42,181 nucleotides of DNA from SZUA-584 sp041656035 (GTDB taxonomy: Bacteria; Bacillota; Clostridia; Christensenellales; SZUA-584): the NCBI GenBank assembly GCA_964586785.1, contig CAZPHS010000017.1:1-42181 (forward strand), given 5' to 3'. The position numbers and the translations under genes were made by a program. Below, in pieces: positions 31,133 to 39,774 of the stretch (the stretch's first letter is position 1; each line of letters opens with the position of its first letter). The notes beneath the pieces are model-generated. The model saw only the letters and a program-made list of their open reading frames with translations, had not been told where the DNA came from and did not search any database.

Positions 31133-33220
31133 ATGTTTAATGTTATTCTCAAGCGGAGCGGTCAAAAGGAAGCGTTTCAGCCAAGGAAGATTTCCGACGC
31201 CATTTTCAAGGCCGCCAAGGCGGTCGGCGGAGACGATTACGGCACGGCGGAGCTATTGACGGAACAGGTCGTTGACATAGCGCGCATCACTTACGGGGAT
31301 AGGATTCCCGGGGTAGAAGACATACAGGATATAGTCGAGCGCGTTCTTATTAAAAACGGCCACGCGAAAACCGCCAAGGCGTATATACTGTACCGCGAAA
31401 AGCGCAAGGGCGCGCGTGAGGCTAACGCGCTTATAGGCGCGACTATCGACATGTTTTCTAACTACCTTTCCGATAAAGACTGGAACATAAGGGAAAACGC
31501 CAATACGCAAAGAAGCGTCAACGGGCTTAATAACTACATTCGCGAGGCTTTTACCAAAAAGTATTGGCTGCACGAGATATATCCCCAGGAAGTGCGCGAC
31601 GCGCATTTGTCCGGCGACTGCCACATACACGACCTTGGGTTTTTCGGACCGTACTGCGCGGGCTGGGATTTGCGCCAGCTTTTAATGCAGGGGTTCGGCG
31701 GCATTCCGGGCAAGGTTGAGAGCAAGCCCGCAAAACATCTGCGCTCGTTTTTAGGCCAGATTGTCAATTCCACATTTACAACGCAGGGAGAAACCGCCGG
31801 CGCGCAGGCGTGGTCTAGTTTTGATACCTATTGCGCGCCGTTTATCCGTCACGATAATATGACGTTCGCTCAAATAAAACAGTGCCTGCAGGAGTTTATA
31901 TTTAATATAAACGTGCCTACCCGCGTTGGCTTCCAATGTCCTTTTTCCAACCTTACGTTCGATATTAAGGTTCCAAAAACGCTCAAAGAACATCCCGCCA
32001 TAGTAGGCGGCGTAAACCAAAACGCAGCCTACGGCGATTATCAGGCGGAAATGGATATGTTCAACCTCGCGTTTTGCGAGGTAATGCTTGAGGGCGACGC
32101 TAAAGGGCGCGTGTTTACATTCCCTATACCCACTCTTAATATTACAAAGGATTTCGATTGGGACAGCCCCGTGGTTGACGAATTCATGAAAATCACGTGC
32201 AAATACGGTATACCGTATTTCGCAAACTACATTAACTCCGATTTGTCTCCGGAGGACGCCGTTTCCATGTGCTGCCGCCTTCGTCTCGACGTTACCGAAT
32301 TAAGAAAGCGCGGCGGCGGTCTGTTCGGCTCTAACCCGCTTACCGGCTCCATAGGCGTGTTTACAATAAACCTGCCGCGTATAGGATATATGTCCCGCAC
32401 CGAAGACGAGTTCTTATCCCGCCTTAAAGCAATAGCCCACATAGGCAAAACGTCGCTTGAGATAAAGCGCAAAATAATAGAGCAGCAAACCGAAAAAGGA
32501 TTATATCCGTATTCGGCCGTATATCTTAAAGACGTAAAAAAACGTTTCGGCTCGTACTGGTACAATCACTTTAATACCATAGGAATAATAGGCATGCACG
32601 AATCGCTGCTTAACTTTTTTGGCAAAGGCGTACAAACTCCCGAGGGTAACGCTTTCGCGATACGTATTATGAATTATCTTCGCGGGCTTATGCAGGATTT
32701 CCAAAAAGAGACCGGACACTCGTATAACCTTGAGGCGACGCCCGCCGAGGGAACAAGCTATCGCTTAGCGAAGCTTGATAAAGAGCGGTATCTTGATATA
32801 ATCACGTCCGGCACCAAAGTGCCTTACTATACGAATTCATCACAGCTTCCGGTCGGGTTTACGGACGACATAATAGAGATGATTGAGCTGCAGGACGAGC
32901 TGCAGTCTTTGTATACGGGCGGTACGGTGCAGCATCTTTACCTTGGCGAGCGCATAGAAGATTTGCAGACAGCAAAGCAAATAATTAAAAAAGTGTTCAC
33001 TAATTACAGAATGCCTTACATATCGCTTACGCCCACTTTCAGCGTTTGCGACGAGCACGGCTATATTGCCGGAGAACAGTTTACATGTCCTCAATGCGGA
33101 GCGCCCACCGAAGTGTGGAGCCGCGTGGTGGGTTATCTGCGGCCTGTTCAGAACTATAACGAGGGCAAAAAGGAAGAGTACAAGGAAAGGGTTAAGTTCG
33201 TCGTACCCGCGGCTATGTAA
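31133..33220 (+). CDS. nrdD: Anaerobic ribonucleoside-triphosphate reductase (class III)
   Basis: NrdD makes dNTPs from NTPs under anoxia using a glycyl radical. The 695-residue protein has an N-terminal ATP-cone (about 3-92, VILKRSGQKEAFQPRKISDA), which mediates allosteric control. The catalytic barrel includes the INVPTRVGFQCPFSNLTFD segment. The C-terminal zinc site (VCDEHGY, FTCPQCGAP) is followed by the glycyl-radical motif RVVGYLRPVQNYNEG (radical Gly at about 672). ATG 31133 has a G-rich site upstream; the frame extends to 31025 in the promoter. nrdG follows after 1 nt. Confidence 0.97.
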   Translation: MFNVILKRSGQKEAFQPRKISDAIFKAAKAVGGDDYGTAELLTEQVVDIARITYGDRIPGVEDIQDIVERVLIKNGHAKTAKAYILYREKRKGAREANALIGATIDMFSNYLSDKDWNIRENANTQRSVNGLNNYIREAFTKKYWLHEIYPQEVRDAHLSGDCHIHDLGFFGPYCAGWDLRQLLMQGFGGIPGKVESKPAKHLRSFLGQIVNSTFTTQGETAGAQAWSSFDTYCAPFIRHDNMTFAQIKQCLQEFIFNINVPTRVGFQCPFSNLTFDIKVPKTLKEHPAIVGGVNQNAAYGDYQAEMDMFNLAFCEVMLEGDAKGRVFTFPIPTLNITKDFDWDSPVVDEFMKITCKYGIPYFANYINSDLSPEDAVSMCCRLRLDVTELRKRGGGLFGSNPLTGSIGVFTINLPRIGYMSRTEDEFLSRLKAIAHIGKTSLEIKRKIIEQQTEKGLYPYSAVYLKDVKKRFGSYWYNHFNTIGIIGMHESLLNFFGKGVQTPEGNAFAIRIMNYLRGLMQDFQKETGHSYNLEATPAEGTSYRLAKLDKERYLDIITSGTKVPYYTNSSQLPVGFTDDIIEMIELQDELQSLYTGGTVQHLYLGERIEDLQTAKQIIKKVFTNYRMPYISLTPTFSVCDEHGYIAGEQFTCPQCGAPTEVWSRVVGYLRPVQNYNEGKKEEYKERVKFVVPAAM

Positions 33221-33221
33221 A

Positions 33222-33890
33222 ATGCAGATTGCCGGCTTTGTAAAAAATTCATTTGTGGATTATCCCGGCCTTATCGCCGCCGTTGTTTTTGTGCCCGGCT
33301 GCAATATGGACTGCTGGTATTGCCATAACAAATCTCTTTGGGACGCGGCTAAGCTTCTTGACACAAGCGAGGTTTTGGGCTTTTTAAAAAAGCGGGCGGG
33401 CTTTATAGACGGCGTGGTAATATCGGGCGGCGAGCCGACTTTGCAGGCCAATCTCATACCGTTTATAAAAAAAGTGAAAGATCTCGGTTACCTTATAAAG
33501 CTTGATACCAACGGTCTGCTGCCGCAGGTTGTTGAAAAAGCGCTTATGCTTACAGATTATATAGCGCTTGACATAAAGGCGCCGCCGGGGCAATTATCCC
33601 GGGTGGTGTCTTTTGATTTGGACGATTCCCCGATATGGCGGACGGCTGATTTGCTGCTCTCGGGCGCCGTCGAACACGAATTTCGCACAACCTTTATACC
33701 TTTACTTGGCGTTGACGACATATCCGCCATAGCGCGGCGTTTGCAGGGCGCGGAAAAATATGTGCTGCAGCAATACCGCAAACCAAAAAGCGTCGCGTTG
33801 CAGCCGGACCCGCACACGGCCGGTGCTATAAAAGAAGCGGCAAAGACCGCCGAAGGTTACGTTAAACGAGTTATCATACGGGGGTTGTAA
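33222..33890 (+). CDS. nrdG: Anaerobic RNR activating protein (radical SAM)
   Basis: NrdG uses SAM and a [4Fe-4S] cluster to generate the glycyl radical in NrdD. The 222-residue protein has the short radical-SAM motif in PGCNMDCWYCHNKSLW (CxxxCxxC), VVISGGEPTLQ, IKLDTNGLLPQ and YIALDIKAPP, with a C-terminal substrate part. ATG 33222 starts 1 nt after the nrdD stop; the longer frame from 33066 lies inside nrdD. The N-terminal MQIAGFVKNSFVDYPG is typical. It is cotranscribed with nrdD from the NrdR-regulated promoter. Confidence 0.96.
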   Translation: MQIAGFVKNSFVDYPGLIAAVVFVPGCNMDCWYCHNKSLWDAAKLLDTSEVLGFLKKRAGFIDGVVISGGEPTLQANLIPFIKKVKDLGYLIKLDTNGLLPQVVEKALMLTDYIALDIKAPPGQLSRVVSFDLDDSPIWRTADLLLSGAVEHEFRTTFIPLLGVDDISAIARRLQGAEKYVLQQYRKPKSVALQPDPHTAGAIKEAAKTAEGYVKRVIIRGL

Positions 33891-33895
33891 AAAAA

Positions 33896-34231
33896 TTATT
33901 CGGTCAGGTTTTCAGTAACGGCCGGCAATATTTTGTCTCTTATCTCTTCCGCGCCTTTGTTAAGCTTATCCGCCCAAGGGCTTTCCCAAAGACCGTATGC
34001 CGTGCCGGCAAGTATAACGGCGAGAGCGATAATCGCTATTACTTTTAGAAAACCGGGTATAAGCTTCCATATAAGACCAAAGCCTATAAAAAACAACGCA
34101 ACCGCGCCCGCTATAATAGCCCAGCCCGGCAAAACGCCTATATAGCCCTCAATCTCTTCCTGAATGGGGGCGCAAGCCGCCAATACCGCTACGGCCGCCG
34201 CCGCCATAACCACAAGCAAAAACTTTTTCAT
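33896..34231 (-). CDS. Small lipoprotein with two membrane segments, 111 aa
   Basis: ATG 34231 has AAGGA 6 nt upstream; an in-frame ATG at 34237 is the alternative. The N-terminus MKKFLLVVMAAAAVAVLAACA is a signal peptide with a lipobox-like LAAC, cysteine at about 20. Two hydrophobic segments follow (about 35-55 and 63-85), then a charged C-terminal tail (KLNKGAEEIRDKI). The second half is unusual for a simple lipoprotein, since the lipid-anchored N-terminus is followed by membrane helices. I do not recognise the family. It is convergent with nrdG, 5 bp apart. Confidence 0.65.
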   Translation of the reverse strand: MKKFLLVVMAAAAVAVLAACAPIQEEIEGYIGVLPGWAIIAGAVALFFIGFGLIWKLIPGFLKVIAIIALAVILAGTAYGLWESPWADKLNKGAEEIRDKILPAVTENLTE

Positions 34232-34348
34232 ACACATTCCTTATTCTTTTTGTTAATAAATAATACCATAAAACACGCGGACAGTAAAGCTGTCGCCCGA
34301 GCTTTCCCCGATGCCTTGCCAAAAAAACCGCTCAACAAAAAAAGCTAA

Positions 34349-34376
34349 AAACCCGAAGACAATCTTCGGGTTTTTT
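34349..34376. terminator. Bidirectional rho-independent terminator
   Basis: ACCCGAAGA (34351-34359) pairs with TCTTCGGGT (34363-34371), with a 3-nt loop, A's on the left and a T run on the right. It insulates the lipoprotein gene from the RluA gene in either direction. Confidence 0.85.
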
Positions 34377-34452
34377 CGCGGAAACAACCGCCCGAGCTTT
34401 AAATAATCCGCGCAAAATGGTAATATGTAACCGGAGAAAGACGAGGAAAACG

Positions 34453-35157
34453 ATGTTTACAGCAAATCAACCGCCGCCGTCCGGCAAAGCGGCGGCCGTG
34501 AGCGTTATTTTTGAGGACAACCATTTGCTTGTGGCGGAAAAACCTTACGGCGTCCCCTCCCAGGCGGATTCGTCGGGCGACCCCGATATGCTAAGCCTTT
34601 GCAAAGAATATATAGGCAAAAAATACGCAAAGCCCGGCAATGTGTATTTAGGGCTTGTTCACCGTCTTGACAGGCCTGCAAGCGGCGTTATGGCGTTTGC
34701 CCGCACATCAAAGGCCGCGGCGCGCCTTTGCGCGCAAATACGCTCCGGCGGCTTTGAGAGAACATATCTTTGCGTTTTAACAGGCGCGCCCCCAAAGCAG
34801 GGCGGCGCACTTGTTTCTTATATTGTAAAGGATAAAAAGGCGCGTATATCCCGCGCTGCAAAACCTTCCGCGCCCGGGGCGAAAAAAGCCGAACTGGCTT
34901 ATGATGTTCTTGCGCGAAGCGGCGGGCTTTATCTTGTAAGCGTATCTTTGCTTACCGGACGGTTCCACCAGATACGCTCGCAGTTCGCGTCCGTCGGCGC
35001 GCCTATTTACGGAGACCAAAAATACGGACCGCGCGTTATAAAATCCAATCTCGCGTTGTATTCGTTCAAACTTTGTTTTACCCATCCTACAAGCAAAGAA
35101 AAGCTATGCTTCTCGTCAAAACCAAATTTTCACCCTTTTACTCTGTTTGAAATATAA
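34453..35157 (+). CDS. RluA-family pseudouridine synthase (canonical)
   Basis: The 234-residue enzyme contains VIFEDNHLLVAEKPYGVPSQ, the catalytic motif LVHRLDRPASGVMAFAR (nucleophilic Asp at about 82) and the C-terminal LLTGRFHQIRSQFASVGAPIYGDQKYG. It lacks an N-terminal S4 domain, like the RluA/YjbO-type short members. The target, in 23S rRNA or tRNA, cannot be decided from sequence. ATG 34453 is chosen because GAGGAAAACG lies directly upstream; the frame extends to 34417. It is a single gene between a terminator and the convergent spmB. Confidence 0.92.
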   Translation: MFTANQPPPSGKAAAVSVIFEDNHLLVAEKPYGVPSQADSSGDPDMLSLCKEYIGKKYAKPGNVYLGLVHRLDRPASGVMAFARTSKAAARLCAQIRSGGFERTYLCVLTGAPPKQGGALVSYIVKDKKARISRAAKPSAPGAKKAELAYDVLARSGGLYLVSVSLLTGRFHQIRSQFASVGAPIYGDQKYGPRVIKSNLALYSFKLCFTHPTSKEKLCFSSKPNFHPFTLFEI

Positions 35158-35179
35158 AACGCGCCCTTAACGCACCGCG

Positions 35180-35707
35180 TTAAAAAAGCAGCCTGCAAAT
35201 AAATACGCTCGCCAAAAGCCCCGAAACCTCCGATATAAGCGCGGCGGGTATCGTATAACGCGTCTTTTTTATACCCACGCTGCCAAAATACAACGCCGTG
35301 GTATAAAACAAAGTTTCGGACGAGCCCATAAACGTGCTCGCGCATCTGCCCGCAAAGCTGTCCGGCCCGTAACGGTTTAAAATAGTCGTAAGGGCGCCAA
35401 CCGCCGCGCTTCCCGAGAAAGGGCGCAGCAGCGCAAGCGGCAGTATCTCGGGCGGTATGCCCGCCGGCTTTAGCAGCGGCGATAACAAAGAAGCCAAGAA
35501 ATCAAAACAGCCCGACGCGGTGAAAATGCGTATAGCGAAAATAAAGCCTACCACATAAGGCAGTATGCGTATTGACGTTGTAAAGCCCTGTTTCGCCCCT
35601 TTAATAAAAGCTTCGTAAACGGACACCTTTTTGGCCAGCCCGAACACCACTATGCCGCCTATAAAAAGCGGTACAAAAAGCGACGAAATAAGCGTAACTA
35701 TCTGCAT
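35180..35707 (-). CDS. spmB: Spore maturation protein B
   Basis: The 175-residue protein has four to five hydrophobic segments and the nucleoside-recognition (Gate) pattern, with RPFSGSAAVGALTTILNRYGPDSFAG and GSSETLFYTTALYFGSVGIKKTRY. SpmB acts with SpmA in spore core dehydration in bacilli. It starts inside the end of spmA (10-nt overlap), as is usual. It is convergent with the RluA gene. Confidence 0.93.
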   Translation of the reverse strand: MQIVTLISSLFVPLFIGGIVVFGLAKKVSVYEAFIKGAKQGFTTSIRILPYVVGFIFAIRIFTASGCFDFLASLLSPLLKPAGIPPEILPLALLRPFSGSAAVGALTTILNRYGPDSFAGRCASTFMGSSETLFYTTALYFGSVGIKKTRYTIPAALISEVSGLLASVFICRLLF

Positions 35708-36282
35708 CTTCCCGTCCTTTGGAATATCTTGCCCGCAAGTATTCCGACAAAGGTTGTCACGGTGGTAGCGAGCAGCGCGCTGAGCACTATTTCTGCCGGA
35801 GCCGAGGAGCCCGCCGCGCCGCGAAGGGCAATCACTGTAAGCGGAAGAAGCTGCACCGAGGAAGCGTTAATAATAAGCAGCATACACATTGAATCCGTTG
35901 CGCTGTGCTTGCACGGGTTGCTTGCCTGCAGCGCCTTCATCGCCTTAAGCCCAAACGGCGTCGCCGCGTTTCCCATGCCGAGCATGTTTGTAACAATGTT
36001 AAGCGTTATGTATCCGCTGGCCTCGTCTTCTTTAGACACGTCCGGAAACAGCGCGCTTATAACGCCGCGCATACGGCGCGCGAGAGATTCTATAAGTCCG
36101 GCTTCCTTCGCTATATTGAGCAGACCGAGCCATAAAGCGTACGCGCCGGCAAGGCTTATGCAAAGAAGCGCCGCTTCCTTCGCCCCTTCAATGGCCGCGC
36201 TTTCAACCGCCGCCGCGTTTCCCGTCGCAATACCGACCACGGTGCCCGCGATAATTAATACAGCCCAAATATAGTTAACCAT
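35698..36282 (-). CDS. spmA: Spore maturation protein A
   Basis: The 194-residue membrane protein shares the Gate domain, with ALWLGLLNIAKEAGLIESLARRM, NMLGMGNAATPFGLKAMKALQ and a terminal membrane segment. ATG 36282 is chosen because GAGGGAG lies about 4 nt upstream; the frame extends to 36324. SpmA and SpmB are required together for full spore heat resistance in Bacillus and Clostridium perfringens. The gene is divergent from abrB across 163 bp. Confidence 0.94.
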   Translation of the reverse strand: MVNYIWAVLIIAGTVVGIATGNAAAVESAAIEGAKEAALLCISLAGAYALWLGLLNIAKEAGLIESLARRMRGVISALFPDVSKEDEASGYITLNIVTNMLGMGNAATPFGLKAMKALQASNPCKHSATDSMCMLLIINASSVQLLPLTVIALRGAAGSSAPAEIVLSALLATTVTTFVGILAGKIFQRTGRCR

Positions 36283-36368
36283 ATCGCTCCCTCGTCTATG
36301 TATATTATTATTATATATATTCAATTGTAAAAAGTTTATTAATACAGATTCATTTGTCTATTTTTTGG

Positions 36369-36398
36369 TTGACAAGCCGCCGCTATAATTGTTATATT
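36369..36398 (+). promoter_or_regulatory. Promoter of the abrB-like gene
   Basis: TTGACA (36369-36374), 18-nt spacer, TATATT (36393-36398). Start predicted near 36405, about 41 nt upstream of ATG 36446, which has AGGGAG in front. Confidence 0.75.
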
Positions 36399-36445
36399 TT
36401 GATATATGGTAAATATTAATCTATTTTTGTAGGGAGATTAAAAAA

Positions 36446-36685
36446 ATGAAGTCAACAGGTATTGTTAGAAAAGTGGATTCACTGGGGCGTATCGTTCTGC
36501 CTATCGAGTTGCGCAGAGTGATGGGAATCGACATCAAGGATCCTATAGAGATCTTTGTGGACGACAGTCATATCGTGCTAGGCAAATATCAGCCTGCCTG
36601 TATTTTCTGCGAGAATGTAACGGGCGTAACAGAATTTAAAGGCGCGAAGATATGCGCCGAATGCTTGCGTAAGCTTGATATGTAA
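36446..36685 (+). CDS. abrB: AbrB-family transition-state regulator with C-terminal zinc-ribbon motif
   Basis: The 79-residue DNA-binding protein begins MKSTGIVRKVDSLGRIVLPI, then ELRRVMGIDIKDPIEIFVDD, the swapped-hairpin AbrB fold. In bacilli AbrB represses post-exponential and sporulation genes. The C-terminus differs from B. subtilis AbrB, carrying CIFC and CAEC, a four-cysteine site that could bind zinc. This short form with paired CxxC is common in clostridia. It stands alone, between divergent spmA and convergent rsmI. Binding of the spmA promoter by AbrB is possible, but I cannot see a site. Confidence 0.93.
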   Translation: MKSTGIVRKVDSLGRIVLPIELRRVMGIDIKDPIEIFVDDSHIVLGKYQPACIFCENVTGVTEFKGAKICAECLRKLDM

Positions 36686-36687
36686 TT

Positions 36688-37497
36688 TTATTCTGGAATA
36701 AGGCTGTACGCTTTATTCTTGCTTACACCAAGGTTAGCCGATGCCGCTCTCGCGGCATCTTTTTTTGTCATCCCTTCTTTGAGCAGCTTATTTATCTCTT
36801 TAACTATACTCTCGTCGTCGGGCATGGTTTTAACCTCGTCTTTTTTGTCCACTATAAGCACATATTCGCCCTTAACGCCCTCTTTAAATGCTTCTTGCGC
36901 ACCCTTTAAGTTTCCACGGAACACACTCTCGTGCAGCTTTGTTAATTCTTTAGCGACGACAATCCGCCTTTCCGCTCCCGCGCTGTCGCAAAGCGCCGAG
37001 AGCGTTCCGGCAAGCGCGTGCGGGCTTTCATATATAACGCATACCATGTCGCTTTCCGCAATTCTTTTTATCTGCGCGCTTTTATCCGACGCCTTTTTAG
37101 GCAAAAACCCAAGAAAACAAAAAGGACCGGTGATACCGCCTATTGCAAGCGCGGTAATTGCCGCGCACGCGCCGGGCACGGACGTTACGGGCACGCCGTT
37201 TTCAACCGCTTTGCCGACAAGCCGCGCCCCCGGGTCTGATATCAGCGGAGTGCCCGCGTCGGAAACAAGCGCTATATCATTCCCACAAACCAGCTTATTA
37301 ATCAGCCAATCAATCTTGCCCGCATCGCTGTGCTCGTGAAAGCTGACAAGCTTTGTTTTAATTTCATACCGGTTTAATAGCTTGCGCGTATGCCTGGTAT
37401 CCTCGGCGGCAATTAAATCCGCCTCTTTTAAAACCCGTAAGGCGCGCAATGTTATATCTTCAAGATTCCCTATAGGCGTGGCGACAATATAAAGCAT
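36688..37497 (-). CDS. rsmI: 16S rRNA (cytidine-1402-2'-O)-methyltransferase RsmI
   Basis: RsmI 2'-O-methylates C1402 of 16S rRNA. The 269-residue protein starts MLYIVATPIGNLEDITLRAL and has AAEDTRHTRKLL, the SDAGTPLISDPGARLV block and GPFCFLGFLPKK, the tetrapyrrole-methylase-fold motifs of the YraL family. The C-terminal tail ends with a short helical region typical of Gram-positive members (KEGMTKKDAARAASANLG). It overlaps the TrmN6-like gene by ATGA. Firmicutes usually place yabB/trmN6 just upstream of rsmI, as here. Confidence 0.96.
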   Translation of the reverse strand: MLYIVATPIGNLEDITLRALRVLKEADLIAAEDTRHTRKLLNRYEIKTKLVSFHEHSDAGKIDWLINKLVCGNDIALVSDAGTPLISDPGARLVGKAVENGVPVTSVPGACAAITALAIGGITGPFCFLGFLPKKASDKSAQIKRIAESDMVCVIYESPHALAGTLSALCDSAGAERRIVVAKELTKLHESVFRGNLKGAQEAFKEGVKGEYVLIVDKKDEVKTMPDDESIVKEINKLLKEGMTKKDAARAASANLGVSKNKAYSLIPE

Positions 37498-38243
37498 CAG
37501 CCGTCTCCTTTTTTGCCGTATATTTTTTTAAGCTGCTCCGTATAAACGCCGCCGCTCTCGAATATTTCCAGCGTCGGCAGCATACGGACGCCTTCCCGCG
37601 CGCCTTTTCTGCCCTCGACAAGAACAAGATTAGGCGCCTTTCCGCGCATAGGCGCAATAAACTGTATCAGCTTAGGCTCTATTTTGCCGTTTTTCATACA
37701 CACCATAAGCTCCGCGAACCGCCCCGTCGTATATATCATACATAACCTTCCGCCGGCGCCAAGCAACGCCGCCGCGGCGCAAATCACATCGTCAAGCGTA
37801 CACATTACCTCGCGCTTCGCGATATTGCGGTATACGCTCTCGTTTTGCGCTCCGGCGCCCGCTCTTATATAAGGCGGATTGGCAACCACCAAGTCCGCGC
37901 CTTTTTTGACAAAGCAAAGCGCTTCCTTTAAATCGCCGCGCACAATGCGGATTTGTTTTTCAAGCCCGTTTATCGCGACGCTTCTTTCGGCCATATCAGC
38001 CAGCTCTTGCTGCACCTCTATGCCCGTAACGAAAATTCGGGGATAGCGGGCGCAAAGCAGTATCGGGATAATACCGCAGCCCGTGCCAATGTCCGCTATA
38101 TAATCCCCGGGTTTAGCGGCCGCGAAATGCGCAAGAAGCACCGCGTCCGTCCCAAACGAGAAAAACTTTTTATTTTGTATGATTTGATACCCGTTCTGCA
38201 AATCCTCTAATTTCTCGCCCTCTTTAAGCCGCACATTGCCCAT
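37497..38243 (-). CDS. tRNA1(Val) (adenine-37-N6)-methyltransferase-like protein (TrmN6/YabB)
   Basis: The 248-residue class I SAM methyltransferase has motif I ADIGTGCGIIPILLC (about 41-55) and the adenine-N6 signature NPPY in VVANPPYIRAGAG (about 120-132). The N-terminus LKEGEKLEDLQNGYQIIQNKKFFSFGTDAVLLAHFA matches the YabB/TrmN6 family. ATG 38243 is chosen because GGGGGAG lies 5 nt upstream. It overlaps rsmI by ATGA, so the two RNA methyltransferases are made together. The exact tRNA substrate is assumed from family precedent. Confidence 0.92.
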   Translation of the reverse strand: MGNVRLKEGEKLEDLQNGYQIIQNKKFFSFGTDAVLLAHFAAAKPGDYIADIGTGCGIIPILLCARYPRIFVTGIEVQQELADMAERSVAINGLEKQIRIVRGDLKEALCFVKKGADLVVANPPYIRAGAGAQNESVYRNIAKREVMCTLDDVICAAAALLGAGGRLCMIYTTGRFAELMVCMKNGKIEPKLIQFIAPMRGKAPNLVLVEGRKGAREGVRMLPTLEIFESGGVYTEQLKKIYGKKGDG

Positions 38244-38539
38244 TGTTACTCCCCCGCGAAACATGTCGTTTTTTTATTATTCCTTTGGCAAGCTTCGACA
38301 AACACAAACATTTTGGCGTAATTTGCCGAAAATTATTATCAGCCGCAAAAGCACATTTTACGACACTAATACCCCCGTTTGACCGATACGTAAGTATTAT
38401 GCCGTTTTTTGCCACAAAGCCCGACGGCAATCCGACAAGCGCCGCGTTCCGGCACGCCCTTTTAATATTATACATCAACGCCGCCGTCTTTTAAACGAGG
38501 TTAAGCATACGCGGCAGCCGGCAATATTATCGAATAATA
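38244..38539. other. Stretch without a convincing gene
   Basis: This region separates the trmN6-like start from the terminator of the export operon. A minus-strand frame is open from 38475 to 38224 (about 83 codons), overlapping the trmN6 start by 20 nt, and an antisense frame runs 38243-38494. Neither has a clear ribosome site, and I recognise neither product. The minus-strand one uses host-like codons, so a small hypothetical gene remains possible. Confidence 0.4.
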
Positions 38540-38564
38540 AAAACGCCGCGGCGCACAGCGTTTT
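38540..38564 (-). terminator. Terminator of the MacAB-type operon
   Basis: On the minus strand AAAACGC pairs with GCGTTTT around an 11-nt GC-rich loop and runs into TTTTT-ATT, about 45 bp after the permease stop. Confidence 0.65.
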
Positions 38565-38610
38565 ATAAACTGCGTTAAATTTTAAAGATTGCTTGGCAAC
38601 CGCCGCGATA

Positions 38611-39774
38611 TCACTCGTACCGCAGCGCGTCTATAGGACGAAGGTTTGCCGCTTTGCCCGCGGGATAAATGCCAAACACTATACCGACAAATGCCGAGAA
38701 ACCAAGAGCCAGAGCGACTGTACCGGCGGACATAGCCATGCTGATTTCCATTGCCATACCAAGGGCATTAAGCGCTAAAAAGCTTAAAGCCAATCCGACA
38801 GCCCCGCCCGAGAGGGAAAGCACAACCGCTTCAATCAAAAACTGAGAGAGTATATCGCTTCTTTGCGCGCCTATCGCCTTTCGTATGCCTATTTCGCGCG
38901 TGCGTTCCGTAACCGAAACAAGCATTATATTCATAATGCCTATACCGCCTACAAGCAAAGATATCGCCGCGATGCCCGAGAGCAGTATTGTCATAACGCC
39001 CATAACCTCATTCATAACGCTTATTATGGCCGACTGGTTGATTATAGAATAACCCGAGTCTTCCCCAATTTCGCGAATCAGAAATTCTTCAGTGACCGAT
39101 TCCGCGGTTTCCACTTGTTCCGGAGACACCGCGGATATATAAAGTGAATCGAATTCCTTATTATAAAACAACCTTTGCGCGGTGGTTAGAGGGATAAGCA
39201 ATACCATGTCTTTATTCGCGAGCATTGTCGCCGATTCCTCGAGCACGCCGACCACCGTAAACCCGTAACCGTTTATATCAAGCTTGTTGCCTGTGCAGTT
39301 TGCCGTTCCGAAAAGCTCTTTAGCCGCTTCTATTCCCACAACCGCGTTATAGGTGTGCGCCTGCACGTCTATATCGCATATAAACCGGCCTTCGGCAACC
39401 ACCTGTCCCGTAATATGCTGATATCTTGCCGTAACCCCCTCAACCCTGAAGGAATCGCTTTCCACCCCCGCGGAGACGTTCCCCGTTCGCGTTATAACGC
39501 CCGTCGCGCCGAAAATTGATTCCTCCTGTTCAAGACGCTGCAAATCACCGAGCGTTAAATAAGTCTGGCGCCCCGCCGGAAGCTGAACATGAATAAGGTT
39601 AGACCCCAAACTTTCAATCTGCCCCGTAATTTCACCCGTTGCCCCCTCAACCACAGATATTAAAAGAGTAACGGCTATAACCCCTATAATGATACCCAGC
39701 ATAGTGAGAAACGAACGTACCTTATTGCTGCGCAGCGCCATAAACGCCATTTTTACAGCCTGAGAGAATTTCAC
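38611..39774 (-). CDS. MacB/FtsX-type ABC transporter permease
   Basis: The 387-residue permease has an N-terminal membrane helix (FLTMLGIIIGVIAVTLLISV, about 21-40) followed by a periplasmic-type MacB_PCD domain of about 200 residues. Three C-terminal helices (about 265-380, FtsX domain) include GGIGIMNIMLVSVTERTREIGIRKAIGA, the cytosolic coupling element. Four transmembrane helices match MacB/YknZ. It starts within the ATPase stop (ATGA). In Gram-positives such systems export peptides or confer resistance to lipid-II-binding antimicrobials. Substrate unknown. Confidence 0.93.
   Translation of the reverse strand: MKFSQAVKMAFMALRSNKVRSFLTMLGIIIGVIAVTLLISVVEGATGEITGQIESLGSNLIHVQLPAGRQTYLTLGDLQRLEQEESIFGATGVITRTGNVSAGVESDSFRVEGVTARYQHITGQVVAEGRFICDIDVQAHTYNAVVGIEAAKELFGTANCTGNKLDINGYGFTVVGVLEESATMLANKDMVLLIPLTTAQRLFYNKEFDSLYISAVSPEQVETAESVTEEFLIREIGEDSGYSIINQSAIISVMNEVMGVMTILLSGIAAISLLVGGIGIMNIMLVSVTERTREIGIRKAIGAQRSDILSQFLIEAVVLSLSGGAVGLALSFLALNALGMAMEISMAMSAGTVALALGFSAFVGIVFGIYPAGKAANLRPIDALRYE

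Noticed and set aside
38243..38494. Plus-strand frame in the gap before the export operon
   Set aside because: No ribosome site, no recognisable motif, and it mirrors an equally weak minus-strand frame.
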